In this document: positions 26,701-34,710 of the stretch, piece after piece
How the letters are laid out: every line of letters begins with the position of its first letter
Numbering within the stretch: the first letter of the stretch is position 1
Assembly (NCBI RefSeq): GCF_007990755.1
Contig: NZ_BJXA01000016.1
Location: 1 to 64,000, forward strand
DNA from: Nocardia ninae NBRC 108245
Lineage (GTDB): Bacteria; Actinomycetota; Actinomycetes; Mycobacteriales; Mycobacteriaceae
DNA length: 64,000 nucleotides
Reading direction: 5' to 3'
Made by a program: the position numbers and the translations under genes
Notes under the pieces: generated by a model
Database searches by the model: none
What the model saw: only the letters and a program-made list of their open reading frames with translations
Told to the model about the DNA's origin: nothing

Positions 26701-27038
26701 GTGGCACTGCGCGGAAAGCGTCCGAGTTGAGCACCGCCGGTCGCGGCAACTCGCCGCCATGGTGCTTCGAACAAGTGTGGTAGTGCAGCGTCGATGCGGC
26801 TGGTGAATACTCCGTTCCAGCTGTAGCCGGCCAGGCGAAGTAGCTGCTCGCTGGGTGCGTCGGAAAGCATCCTATCGCTGTATGCGGCGAATTCTTCGGC
26901 GAGATCGGTGCCCGGCTCTGCCTCCGATGGCAGCGGCGGCGGGGCCGTCGACCGATCGAGGCCCAAATTCTGGCCGAGTAGCAGGAAGCGGGGACCATGT
27001 GTCAGCCCAAGAATCAAACTGCGTCGTTTGCTATCCAT
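23703..27038 (-). CDS. STAND-type P-loop NTPase with N-terminal SIR2-like domain
   Basis: 1111 aa. Residues about 1-230 follow the layout of SIR2-like domains found on antiphage proteins: an opening RSLILGLTHGPRFLLLGQNL, SWNGVFTSRIDAAL in place of the usual TTNxD, LFGGVELVPDE, then RGIVLIECFGRQDWLSTEE. The nicotinamide-site Asn of TTNxD is Arg here. The NTPase has Walker A GQTATGKS (345-352) and a Walker B-like AVLLIWDGME. The remaining about 500 residues look like helical repeats, probably the sensor. Such proteins typically detect phage products and deplete NAD. The gene is coupled to the next and is visibly less GC-rich than the chromosome. Confidence 0.78.
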   Translation of the reverse strand: MDSKRRSLILGLTHGPRFLLLGQNLGLDRSTAPPPLPSEAEPGTDLAEEFAAYSDRMLSDAPSEQLLRLAGYSWNGVFTSRIDAALPHLFEAPWRRVAATGGAQLGRFPRSATELIVRMLFGGVELVPDERPPTNAIQESDTRTRARDTLFTFATKLITPRGIVLIECFGRQDWLSTEEMYSLLTRLQPGQAHLFSMTPELARDQFIDEAVRRGQLITHSSSAAEALDELSHSGVLNFRYESADSSGTRLIPVKNGFAKIGVDIWNQVIGSVRPIDTELLEPSPMGPDPTEYQRLLELLGSSEGMPPWKSIASGMKITRDFEEELLRRVRKGLSEPNPKPLILMGQTATGKSMALCQLAIEIARAGQFAVLHQSRRGERPNLSDIDRFCAWAEENSLPAVLLIWDGMESPDEYYGLNNDLRARGRRVQIVGSSYKLRRRPKSEIISASPDLSEAEITEMKAWLRRFKIPTPELSDHELESSLLALLYRALPQTERGLRRGLSMEMRASEFGLEKQARSLDRTEVGCYGAVAHALLVAGYEIKVFVPSDHPDEEMKSLHFDQRSTAEQLTAVVLVAGRRGLPVPLELLLRIIGRAGVNQIVDLVTSFDIFRWTEDENSGEQYIGSRTQLEAELLARENITLESEVEILAQYITEIHADSTLWGGREVEFIVDLIGRIGPQAAGLNNSSEYSRYYGALADSLRDRRERGAPGHPRLVLLEANLRREYVVKNKRDLPKFDERLRILEYSRCLLEATAYEDNVGKRTRLFLLVELASTVGAEIYELTANSVQPDRVMNLMERVVEISLEARALDPENVYPVDVVAWVSDNLVRKSNLTPVDRVRVLADADASLDSFDSELLNPGQRANYLQRRANIASLMQDQARESNYLDVLRQSGDPAAYYCLARYEADTGAAGLAAAVERLMTAPAAVRDDWRCSHLLFDLFWRLKAGTPFLSNERIALPFSRADWEECLKITDLITRPARYVRYKVDFLRGISLFHLGNFAISDEVFKSVERQSTDMSRRVLSSYVVSNPDGTAREFTGRVTWAAADGRRGAVWVDQLSVEVNFIPLRFSVSELRKRGDLLPKFHIAFNMRGTIADPIRGSSTRPETRSVK

Positions 27039-27777
27039 TTCGGATTTCCAGTTCCTGTTTGACCCGTTTGTAAAGATTAGTGTGCTACCTGTCGTGCTGA
27101 GGTAGGTATTTGCCTCGGCTTATGTTTTGGCAAATATAAAGAATCCAACTGCAGGTCTTGCAGATATATTGACGACGCCCAGAAGGCGTGTCCTTCCAAT
27201 ATTTGGCTTTCATTTTACGGCGGCGCGAGGTTCGGTACAGTCATTCGAGTGATGGCTTGACTTTTGGCGTTTGTTGCGGTATGCAAGATGCGCGCGCTCA
27301 AGCGAGGCAACGGCACGCTACGGTGGGTATGGTCGGCTGCCGACGGGCCCGTCTTGGCCTATTTCTCCTCCTTGCTGCCGGTCTTCCCGACCAGTTCGGT
27401 GCTCACGACGTGATGGTCTCTTCCTATATTTAAACTTTGCGCGTTGGTCACTGCGTGGACCGAGCTGAGCGGTTGAGTTCCGGCATGACGATGAGTCGGG
27501 CGTTAGAGGCTGCGTACGCGAACACTCTATTCCGCGTGGCGCGCGGTTCCACCGGCCACGCGGCAGCACCTGAAGATCGACGGACACAGACGATCTCGAT
27601 CATCAGTAGCGCTCTGTACTGCCGAGGAGTGGCACTCTCGATGTCCGCTTTGTCGGTATGCCTTGCGATCATGACTGCATGGGTCAATAGACCTGGTAGG
27701 CAATGAATTCCGGTGCAGGGCGATGTTCAACCCGCACCGGAATTCGTGCTTCCGGCCGGGAAATTTCGTTTCCGGAT
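27039..27777. other. AT-richer region upstream of the STAND operon
   Basis: No convincing gene. 27040-27200 is unusually AT-rich for this window (GGCAAATATAAAGAA and similar) and is the likely promoter region of the leftward STAND operon. Short plus-strand ORFs between 27188 and 27706 lack ribosome sites and normal codon use. Confidence 0.5.
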
Positions 27778-27996
27778 TCAGCGATGCTTGGGACCCGGCC
27801 GTGGCCGGGTGTTCGTCGGGGGCTGCGGGTCCAGCGGGCGAGAGCGTCCGGCGAGGGCTGCGGGCCAGAGGACGACGGCGAAAATCGTGTACAGCACGGC
27901 CCAGGGCAGCCAGCCCCAGCCTGCCGCGGCCGCGCGCACGAGGCAGTAGATCGTCAGCCCGGGCAGGAGCACGCACGGCGTGAGCACCACCAGCAC
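27778..27996 (-). CDS. Small membrane protein, unknown
   Basis: A 72-codon ORF encodes two hydrophobic segments (LVVLTPCVLLPGLTIYCLV and WLPWAVLYTIFAVVLWPAAL) and a proline-rich basic tail. The amino-acid make-up is that of a real membrane hairpin. The start is unclear: the only in-frame initiators are GTG codons, with no strong ribosome site. No family recognised. Confidence 0.4.
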   Translation of the reverse strand: MLVVLTPCVLLPGLTIYCLVRAAAAGWGWLPWAVLYTIFAVVLWPAALAGRSRPLDPQPPTNTRPRPGPKHR

Positions 27997-28049
27997 TCCG
28001 GCGCCGACCAGGCCCCACGCCCCGCCAATCGCGGACTACGCTCGTTCGC

Positions 28050-28454
28050 GTGACTGTCCCGAAACTTCGAGCATCCGACGCGAGCGGACAGACACTGGAG
28101 GATCCGACCGACACCCAGGTGCACGACCTCTTCGCGGGCCTGAACGCACGCTGGCCGTTCGCGATCGTGGAAAGGCTCGATCGCGAATCGACGGGCCAGT
28201 TCTACTTCCAGATTCACCTCGATTACGTCGGTGACCAGAACCCGGATGCCGACGAAGAGGTCGACATCGACTATGACGTCGAGTTCCGAGACGGTGGCCC
28301 GGACAAGCACTACCGAGCCAGGGTCGCCGGCGCGTATCGCATCGACGGAATGGATCTCGCGTACCTCGCGTACACGGTGTATAGCGCGTGGCGGGCAGAA
28401 GACCCGCGACTGGAAGATCTGCTGTCGTGGGAATTGCTGAAATTCGACAGCTGA
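28050..28454 (+). CDS. Acidic protein of 134 aa, unknown
   Basis: The ORF runs from a GTG at 28050. The product is strongly acidic (HLDYVGDQNPDADEEVDIDY), soluble and without membrane segments. Size and charge recall immunity or antirestriction-type proteins, but no motif supports either. It stands alone, convergent with the NHL-repeat gene, with two hairpins between them. Confidence 0.55.
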   Translation: MTVPKLRASDASGQTLEDPTDTQVHDLFAGLNARWPFAIVERLDRESTGQFYFQIHLDYVGDQNPDADEEVDIDYDVEFRDGGPDKHYRARVAGAYRIDGMDLAYLAYTVYSAWRAEDPRLEDLLSWELLKFDS

Positions 28455-28654
28455 GCTGATGCGCTGGCGGGCCTCTCCAATCCGGCACTTCAGCCGGGCA
28501 CGGGGGTCGAGGAACATCGGCGTGAAATCTTCCGGTAGCGCTCAATCGGCCTTCCAGGAGGCCGAGAGTCGCGCCGACCCTGGGCGCTACCGCTCATAGT
28601 TTCGTGAGTCGACCGTGGCACCGGGGCAGTTACGCCAGCTCGGAGACCGTGTTG

Positions 28655-28681
28655 CCGCATATAGCGCGCGGCTATATGCGG
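28655..28681. terminator. Perfect palindrome between convergent genes
   Basis: CCGCATATAGC and GCTATATGCGG are perfect 11-bp arms around GCGCG. It lies between two convergent genes and may be a bidirectional terminator, or a protein-binding palindrome. Confidence 0.55.
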
Positions 28682-28700
28682 TTACTGCTAAGCGTGGTGT

Positions 28701-28737
28701 TGACCGGTCGAGGCCTACCGATGTCCTCGACCGGTCA
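28701..28737 (-). terminator. Hairpin 17 bp after the NHL-repeat gene
   Basis: TGACCGGTCGAGG and CCTCGACCGGTCA form a perfect 13-bp stem with an 11-nt loop, just past the stop of the minus-strand NHL-repeat gene. Confidence 0.7.
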
Positions 28738-28754
28738 GCCGATCCATGTTGCAG

Positions 28755-31022
28755 TCAGTAGGCCCCTGCGGCGATTCGATACACCGCTGAGGGATCTTGG
28801 CTGGTCCTCCCGGTCAGGTACAAATCACCGGAATTGGCAACTGCGACATCGGAAAGTATCAGTCCGTTTGTGGGAATCACGGAGCTTGTAGTCGATCCTG
28901 TGGGAAACCGCATGAGCGCTGTATCGATGAAGTCGCCGCCTGGCCCGTGGCGCGACACGATAGCGAAGAGATCTCCGTTGCTTGCTGTGGTGCATTTCTG
29001 CGCGATTTCGTTGCTGAACAGCGGGATCACTGTAATTGTGGTTCCGTTGTCGAGTCGCAGAATGCCGTGGTCGGCGATACCGCCGGTTTCTCCGTCGTAG
29101 TTGCCGCCGGCGTAGATGACCCCGTCTGGCGACGCGGCGAGGCAGCCCGATCCGGCTGCTACCTCGGTGCGTCCAGGATAGTTCGGCTGCAGAAACGGCA
29201 GAACCGTCGACGTGTTCGTCCCTGCCTCGATCTTCTCAACTCGATTGCGAGCGTGACTCTCGGGTGCTGTCGGATCTTTTCCCAGCACGTACGTATTGAA
29301 TTGACCGTCCACTGCCACGTCGACGAGGCGCTGCACCTGCGAGTACGGCACGGTGACCGCTGAGGCTGCTCCCGGGGCCAGCTTTTGCACGAGATGTCCG
29401 CCGGCGGGACCACCTGGGGTGTCGGCTACGTACACCGCCCCTGCCGTGTCGGTGGCGATTCCGACGACGTAGTACAGCTGAGCGAAGGGCAGCTCAACGG
29501 GAGTCGTCGAACCGGGGGCGTACTTGACGACTTTGCCTCCCTGCGTGTGGCTTGCGAGGTAGAGGTCGCCATTCGGGCCGATCGCGAGCTGGCTCGGGTC
29601 TGGGAAACCGGTCAGCGGGACCTGCTGCAACACACCGGATCCGCCGGTAGAACTGCGGGTGATGGTCAGACTCGCGGGGCCGCTGATCGTGGCGACCAGT
29701 CCACGTGCCTGCCCGTCAAATCTAGCGAACAACTCCGTCAAGCTGTGCGCGAGCGCCAAGACGTTGCTGCCCTTTTCGGTGAGCGCGCCGGTCTGTTCGG
29801 CATAGCTCACCAAGCACTGCGTCACGATCTGCGCTGAGGACAACACGTCGTCGACGTTGCTCGGGTTCTTCCCGGCCAGATCCATGGATTGGCGCACGCA
29901 CTCGCCGGCCGGTTTGATTTGGGCGAGCGGCTGTCCTCGTGTCAGGCGATCGGTGACGAGCTTCATCGTGGTGACCAGGATTTGGAAGGTGGTCAGTCCG
30001 GCGTTCGGCGTCAAGGTCGCGGAGCTCGGCGGGAGGTTCGCTTCGAACGACGCCGATCCGCCGGTCAAGATCTGGGTCGCGTCTCCGTCCAGTCCGGCAC
30101 CGATTTCCCCTGCCATCCAGTTGAAGACATCATCGACGGTGCCGATCGTGTCGGTGTTGATCACGCCGTCGATAGGTGGATCGGTCGTTGCGTCCCATAC
30201 CAAGCTGGTGTTCGAATGCAGCGTCAGGCGGGCTGCACCGGATGATCCACGATCCAGGCACGGCCAGACCACATCGTCAGTGCCGGGAACTGGCCCGACA
30301 CCAGGCGAATTGACTCGTGGCAGTGAGTATTTCGTCGCACCGTCGATGTAGTCGGTGAACGCGCACCCGGGCTTGGGGTACCGGGTGCCGGTCAGCTCGC
30401 CCCACTTCTGTCCGAGCCACGTGCTGGTCTGGTCCCAGTTGATCTCGAACGGAAAGACAATGCTGAGTTGTCCCAGCCGTGCGGTGAGCACCTTGGTACC
30501 CGGATCCCATGTCGCATCGGTCCATGTCGCGGTTTGGTCGCCCTGGTGCTGAGACAGCAGTTTCGGAACCGAACGGTGCGTTGTGCCGCCAAGACGATCC
30601 GCAGGCAACCCGGATAGGTTGTACCGCAGGGTGATCGGTGTAGCGGGCTGCATGTTGCCGTCGCCGAGCCGGATCGACACCGGTGCTGCGATCACATCAG
30701 CGAGTTCGGCCTGCGCCGCGTTGAGCTGGGTGGAAGCCATTGCCACGGTGACGGCGGTGCCGACCGGTGCCACGCCCGAGTCGCCGGTGACTTCCACGGC
30801 ACCAACCACGGCAGTGAATCCCTCCGGCCCGACCGTGGTGGTCAACGGCGGCGGTGTCGGGGGCTCGTTCCCGCTCCCGGAGCTTCCGCTGCCTGTATCG
30901 GGTAGCGGAGCCGCTTCCGCGACAGATGCAGACATCGGACCGGTCAGGACCGCCACGGTCAATACTGCGACGGCGGTTCGCCACCGCGCCTCGGCGCGTG
31001 CAGACCGAAACCTACCGACCAT
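28755..31022 (-). CDS. Secreted NHL/beta-propeller repeat protein
   Basis: 755 aa with a Sec signal peptide (TAVAVLTVAVLTGPMSASVAEA, likely cleaved after AEA) and AAAGGAAT before the ATG. A low-complexity Gly/Ser/Pro stretch follows, then about 400 residues of unknown fold. The C-terminal third holds NHL/Vgb-like propeller blades (PSQLAIGPNGDLYLAS; LVDVAVDGQFNTYVLG; CLAASPDGVIYAGGN; LSDVAVANSGDLYLTG). It is an exported protein, probably for binding rather than catalysis. It has no operon partner and stands out from the defence-like genes around it. Confidence 0.8.
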   Translation of the reverse strand: MVGRFRSARAEARWRTAVAVLTVAVLTGPMSASVAEAAPLPDTGSGSSGSGNEPPTPPPLTTTVGPEGFTAVVGAVEVTGDSGVAPVGTAVTVAMASTQLNAAQAELADVIAAPVSIRLGDGNMQPATPITLRYNLSGLPADRLGGTTHRSVPKLLSQHQGDQTATWTDATWDPGTKVLTARLGQLSIVFPFEINWDQTSTWLGQKWGELTGTRYPKPGCAFTDYIDGATKYSLPRVNSPGVGPVPGTDDVVWPCLDRGSSGAARLTLHSNTSLVWDATTDPPIDGVINTDTIGTVDDVFNWMAGEIGAGLDGDATQILTGGSASFEANLPPSSATLTPNAGLTTFQILVTTMKLVTDRLTRGQPLAQIKPAGECVRQSMDLAGKNPSNVDDVLSSAQIVTQCLVSYAEQTGALTEKGSNVLALAHSLTELFARFDGQARGLVATISGPASLTITRSSTGGSGVLQQVPLTGFPDPSQLAIGPNGDLYLASHTQGGKVVKYAPGSTTPVELPFAQLYYVVGIATDTAGAVYVADTPGGPAGGHLVQKLAPGAASAVTVPYSQVQRLVDVAVDGQFNTYVLGKDPTAPESHARNRVEKIEAGTNTSTVLPFLQPNYPGRTEVAAGSGCLAASPDGVIYAGGNYDGETGGIADHGILRLDNGTTITVIPLFSNEIAQKCTTASNGDLFAIVSRHGPGGDFIDTALMRFPTGSTTSSVIPTNGLILSDVAVANSGDLYLTGRTSQDPSAVYRIAAGAY

Positions 31023-31567
31023 TTGTATTCCTTTCCAGCAAAGTCGAATTCACAGCTGCGAGTCAATCGCACAGGGTTGTCGAATAGCTGCACTCGACTG
31101 AGCGGTTCAGTGCTCGTTGGCCGATTTCCGCGTGCATTTCCGGGCAAACTGGACGCAGAATTCCGACCAGTACTCGCTGAGGATCGACAGAAGGGTTGGC
31201 CTCGCAATTGTCGATCGCGACCGGGGCGGGATCGGTACCCGACATTCCGCCGAAGTTCAGGCCAGGCCGACCGTCGTGTTCAGGCGGAAGCGACCCGATT
31301 CGGTCCAGTGTGGGCAGCTATCGACGGTGGGTGTGCGTGTCGCAGTCCGGTCGCGGTGTGAGCATGAAAACCGGGCCGTGGCCGATTGAATAGCGGGTCA
31401 TCGTCCAGTGGTGGGGTCGGTGGGTGTATGGGTCACGTAGAAGGACCCTCGCAGAACTCGCACAGCAGCCTCCGCCGTAGGTACGGCGTTCGATAATCGA
31501 CAAACGTTGATCAACAGTTGATCTGGCGACTGCGCGCGCACACTTGAAGAGCAGCCCCCCGTGCGGT
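31023..31567. other. Intergenic region without a gene
   Basis: Contains the promoter of the NHL-repeat gene near its left end. I see no coding frame, RNA gene or strong repeat in the rest. Confidence 0.4.
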
Positions 31568-31714
31568 CTATGCGTTTGCCTTGTTGTATGCCTCGGTGAC
31601 GTCAGGGAGATTCGTTCCTCGGGCCGATACTTTGCGTCCGTTCTTGGTTGCCCAGTCGCGGATGGCGGCTGAGTCCAGTGCTGCCCCGGGGGCACGGAAA
31701 TTGGCAGGCCGGAC
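31568..31714 (-). pseudogene. Orphan C-terminal DNA-binding fragment of Lsr2
   Basis: The minus-strand frame ending at a TAG (31568-31570) reads SAAIRDWATKNGRKVSARGT then LPDVTEAYNKANA. This is the AT-hook-like C-terminal domain of Lsr2, including the RGT equivalent of the RGR minor-groove motif. The N-terminal oligomerisation domain is absent and there is no start codon nearby. Lsr2 silences horizontally acquired DNA in actinobacteria. This is probably a leftover of a gene cut away by rearrangement. Confidence 0.65.
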
Positions 31715-31759
31715 GTGGGCATGCCGATGTACGCTCAGCTCTTCGAAAAGGAGGCAACT

Positions 31760-32815
31760 GTGGGTGCCGATGCGAATGCATTTGACACGAACGCGGAAGC
31801 GGCACAACCGCAATCCGCGGCCGGGCCCGACCGTGTGCAGAGGCAGGTCGGGTACACAAGGTTGCCATTTCTCGGCGCCCACATCTCAGGATTGCCCGCG
31901 CCTACCGTGGAGGAGCTGGGCATCGAGTGGATCCACGACGTGTGCCACCGATTGTGGATGTATCGCAGTGCCGATCATTTCGAGCCCGACATTACGGTCC
32001 CGATCGCGGAGAGCCAGTGGCGTGAGACCCGCGCGCTTTCAGGCTCGACCGCCGAGTCTCTGATGCTCGGTACGGCGGCGCTCATCGAGATCGCGTGGCT
32101 CGAACGGGGCCTGCAGCAAGGCAAAGTCGCGCCGCGGATGGGATTGGGCCAGCGGTACTACGCGGACACGGTGTGTGAGACCTCGATTGCCGTCGGGCAC
32201 CGCCTGATCAACTTGATTGCCCGTGTGCTGCGCACCGACGCTGCGACACAGCAGCGGATGGCAACCCACGGCGTGGGCGGAAAGAAAGTCCTAAAATGGC
32301 TTGGGCCGGGATACAAGCCGTTTAATTCCACCGATCGTGGTGCATGGCTCTCGCTCAACGAGGTGACCCTCAACGCGCTGCGCGATGTCGCTCCCGCGGG
32401 CCAAGGCGATGTGGCAGCGGCTGTGAACCGGCTGGCAGACCTGGAAGCCTCGCCGGAGTGGGGCGACGCGTTTGAGCACCGTGCCGAGAACTTTCACCGC
32501 TGGCGTCTTGAGCATGAGTATGTTGCCGGTGTCGATCAGGTCTCAGGCAACGCGCGTGACGTCTATGACCACACAAACCAGATCGTTACAGGTAAACGGT
32601 ATGGGGGTTACAACGACGTGCGGTACTCGGCCGCTGACGGTCTCGGCGACCAGGCGGTGGTTCGTGCCCGCACGGGTCTGGTGGCGACCGCTCATGCCGC
32701 CGACGACGTTCTGCAGCATATTCTCGATGCTCTTCCCGACCTGACGAAAGGCTGCTGGATCGAACTCGGCACCTCGACCATCACCTCGGGCAGAGGAGGT
32801 CGGCGGAGGTCATAG
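31760..32815 (+). CDS. Unknown 351-aa helical protein
   Basis: The GTG at 31760 has an excellent ribosome site (AAAAGGAGG). The longer ATG at 31715 lacks one. The product is soluble and mostly helical; its middle (LIEIAWLERGLQQGK; AVGHRLINLIARVLRTD) and HRWRLEHEYVAGVD have the look of HEPN-type bundles. R-x4-H in RWRLEH would fit a HEPN nuclease motif, but this is weak evidence. Neighbours are the Lsr2 fragment and a PD-(D/E)XK-like gene. Confidence 0.65.
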   Translation: MGADANAFDTNAEAAQPQSAAGPDRVQRQVGYTRLPFLGAHISGLPAPTVEELGIEWIHDVCHRLWMYRSADHFEPDITVPIAESQWRETRALSGSTAESLMLGTAALIEIAWLERGLQQGKVAPRMGLGQRYYADTVCETSIAVGHRLINLIARVLRTDAATQQRMATHGVGGKKVLKWLGPGYKPFNSTDRGAWLSLNEVTLNALRDVAPAGQGDVAAAVNRLADLEASPEWGDAFEHRAENFHRWRLEHEYVAGVDQVSGNARDVYDHTNQIVTGKRYGGYNDVRYSAADGLGDQAVVRARTGLVATAHAADDVLQHILDALPDLTKGCWIELGTSTITSGRGGRRRS

Positions 32816-33110
32816 CCGTCTGTTCGCCTCGCGACTCCGTCGATGCGCGGCGGACGAAGGCGTCGGTGCTCGACGTAGTAGTTCAAAGAGGAACATCCGG
32901 TAAGCCCACGCCGCTGTGAGCGCTGAGTGAAGCGGCCACGCTGCCGTGGCCCGGCCTCAGGTACGTCGTGTGAACCAACCGCTCCTAGCCCGGCACCGCC
33001 CAGGGCAGGAGTACTTAAACCCGGAGAGCGGTCGCTTGCCTGCGGGTAATGTGCTTCATCATGCTGCGGGGGCGGATCGCCTGCTTGCCGCACGCTGAAA
33101 GGTAGGGGTC
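32816..33110. other. Intergenic region without a gene
   Basis: Nothing recognisable except the ribosome site GAAAGGTAGGGG just before 33111. Confidence 0.4.
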
Positions 33111-34238
33111 ATGGGGCTCCGACGCGGCCGCTCGGTCAACACGGAACTCGAAGCGATGGCCTTCATGGCCATCAGCGACACACCGGGCGCCAGCCCGAGC
33201 CCTCTCCGCGATCCCGCTCGCATCGCCGCCGTTGTCGAAGTCTTGCGCTCCGGGCTGTCCGCGTCCCTGGGTAGTGCAGGCCGGATCCATGGACTGCGCG
33301 TTCAAGCGCTCTTTCAAGCTGTCGTGGTCGCACTGGGGGCAGTGAAGTTCATCAAGCCGGAGGACTTCGGCATTTACTACAGCGACGATACGGACGGCGC
33401 GATCCTGCCCGCCGATTTCATGCTCGTCCTCGCGGACGGGCAACGAGTGCTGGTCGAGGTTAAGAACGTCGCGCCGAAGGATATGTCCGAGGGTTTCGTG
33501 ATGCGCCGCCAGGACTTTGACGCTCACAAACGATATGCCGCGATGGCTGGTGCGCGACTGCTGTTCGCACACTACTGGGCGGGGTTGAAGATCTGGACCC
33601 TTGTCGACGCTGACATCATGACCGTCAACGCCAACAAGGTCCGGCTCAAGATCAACCAGGCCATGCGGGCCAGCCAGATGGCTGCACTCGGCGACGCCTG
33701 GATCGCGACGAAGCCACCACTGACCTTCACCGTCCACGTCGAACCCGAAGGCCAGCAACGGCTCGGCGACGGACACTATGAACTTCAGATAGCGGCCATC
33801 GAGATCGCTGCCGCGGGGCATGTACTGACCAATCCGGTCCAGAAACGAATGGCCGTCACCTTCATGTTGGGGAGCGACTGGACCGAGAACGTCGAGGTCC
33901 AGTTGACCCATGCCGACGTGGTAACAAAGATCGTATGCATACAGGAACCGTTCGGAGATCAGGACTACATCGACAAGATTGCCGAGCAAGGCTTCGCGTT
34001 TCTCGGACCGCTCAGCGCCGTTTACTCCCGCCTCTACCACATGGACACTGTCGACGAAGACGGTGAGATAACCGCGTTGAGCTCGGAACCTGAACCCGGC
34101 TTCTTGCGTGATCTCATCCCAGACGACTACTGGGAACGCGACGACGATCTCCTGCCTATCTGGAGATTCCAGATGGAGAGCATTGACCCGGCACACACGC
34201 CCGAACGTCCGCAAATCAGCGTTAGACGTTCTGGATAA
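33111..34238 (+). CDS. PD-(D/E)XK nuclease-like protein
   Basis: 375 aa starting after GAAAGGTAGGGG. Residues 98-120 read ILPADFMLVLADGQ then VLVEVKNV: Asp102, Glu116 and Lys118 fit the D...ExK core of PD-(D/E)XK nucleases, with LLFAHYW and IWTLVD continuing the fold. The rest (residues about 190-330) is an unassigned domain that might select the target. It stands alone, with no methyltransferase or helicase beside it, so it does not look like a standard restriction system. Confidence 0.7.
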   Translation: MGLRRGRSVNTELEAMAFMAISDTPGASPSPLRDPARIAAVVEVLRSGLSASLGSAGRIHGLRVQALFQAVVVALGAVKFIKPEDFGIYYSDDTDGAILPADFMLVLADGQRVLVEVKNVAPKDMSEGFVMRRQDFDAHKRYAAMAGARLLFAHYWAGLKIWTLVDADIMTVNANKVRLKINQAMRASQMAALGDAWIATKPPLTFTVHVEPEGQQRLGDGHYELQIAAIEIAAAGHVLTNPVQKRMAVTFMLGSDWTENVEVQLTHADVVTKIVCIQEPFGDQDYIDKIAEQGFAFLGPLSAVYSRLYHMDTVDEDGEITALSSEPEPGFLRDLIPDDYWERDDDLLPIWRFQMESIDPAHTPERPQISVRRSG

Positions 34239-34710
34239 CATCCGGCCCAAGCTGACTCCAGCCAGGGCGAGTGAGCGGTTGAGCCGCGAACCGCGCGTTC
34301 GAGGACGCGCGCGCATCTAGAACGAGTCGTAGTCAGTCGCTGGTCCGTTCACGGACGATAGTCTGCTTGAGCTGTCCACGGGAGCTCGAACGATGTACGC
34401 GAAGTACGCGGGATGATCGAAACGACTGGACCGGCGATACTTTCCGCCTTCTACATATATCTGGATTTGGGCCGTGCCACCCGCCGCGAGTATGGGCCAC
34501 GTTATGAGAATCGACCTCTGGTTGTGCCCTTATTGCTGTCCAGTACTTGCCAGCTGAGTTAGGCGAAGGCGCCGAGTATGTGGCCCCAGTCGCTGTTGTG
34601 GTTGGCGGTGAGGTGGGCGGGGCCGTCGGTGTGCCACCGACAGGGTCTCCGTGGCGTCGTAGACGGATCCGCCCGGCATCCGGGATTGGCAGACCCTGTG
34701 CCCTCCTCGT
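34239..34710. other. Intergenic region without a gene
   Basis: About 470 bp between the nuclease-like gene and the end of the nucleotidyltransferase-like gene. ORFs on either strand look like shadows. I see no RNA gene or long repeat. Confidence 0.4.

Noticed and set aside
27188-27706. Several short plus-strand ORFs upstream of the STAND operon
   Set aside because: No ribosome sites, no recognisable sequence, odd composition; more likely promoter DNA.
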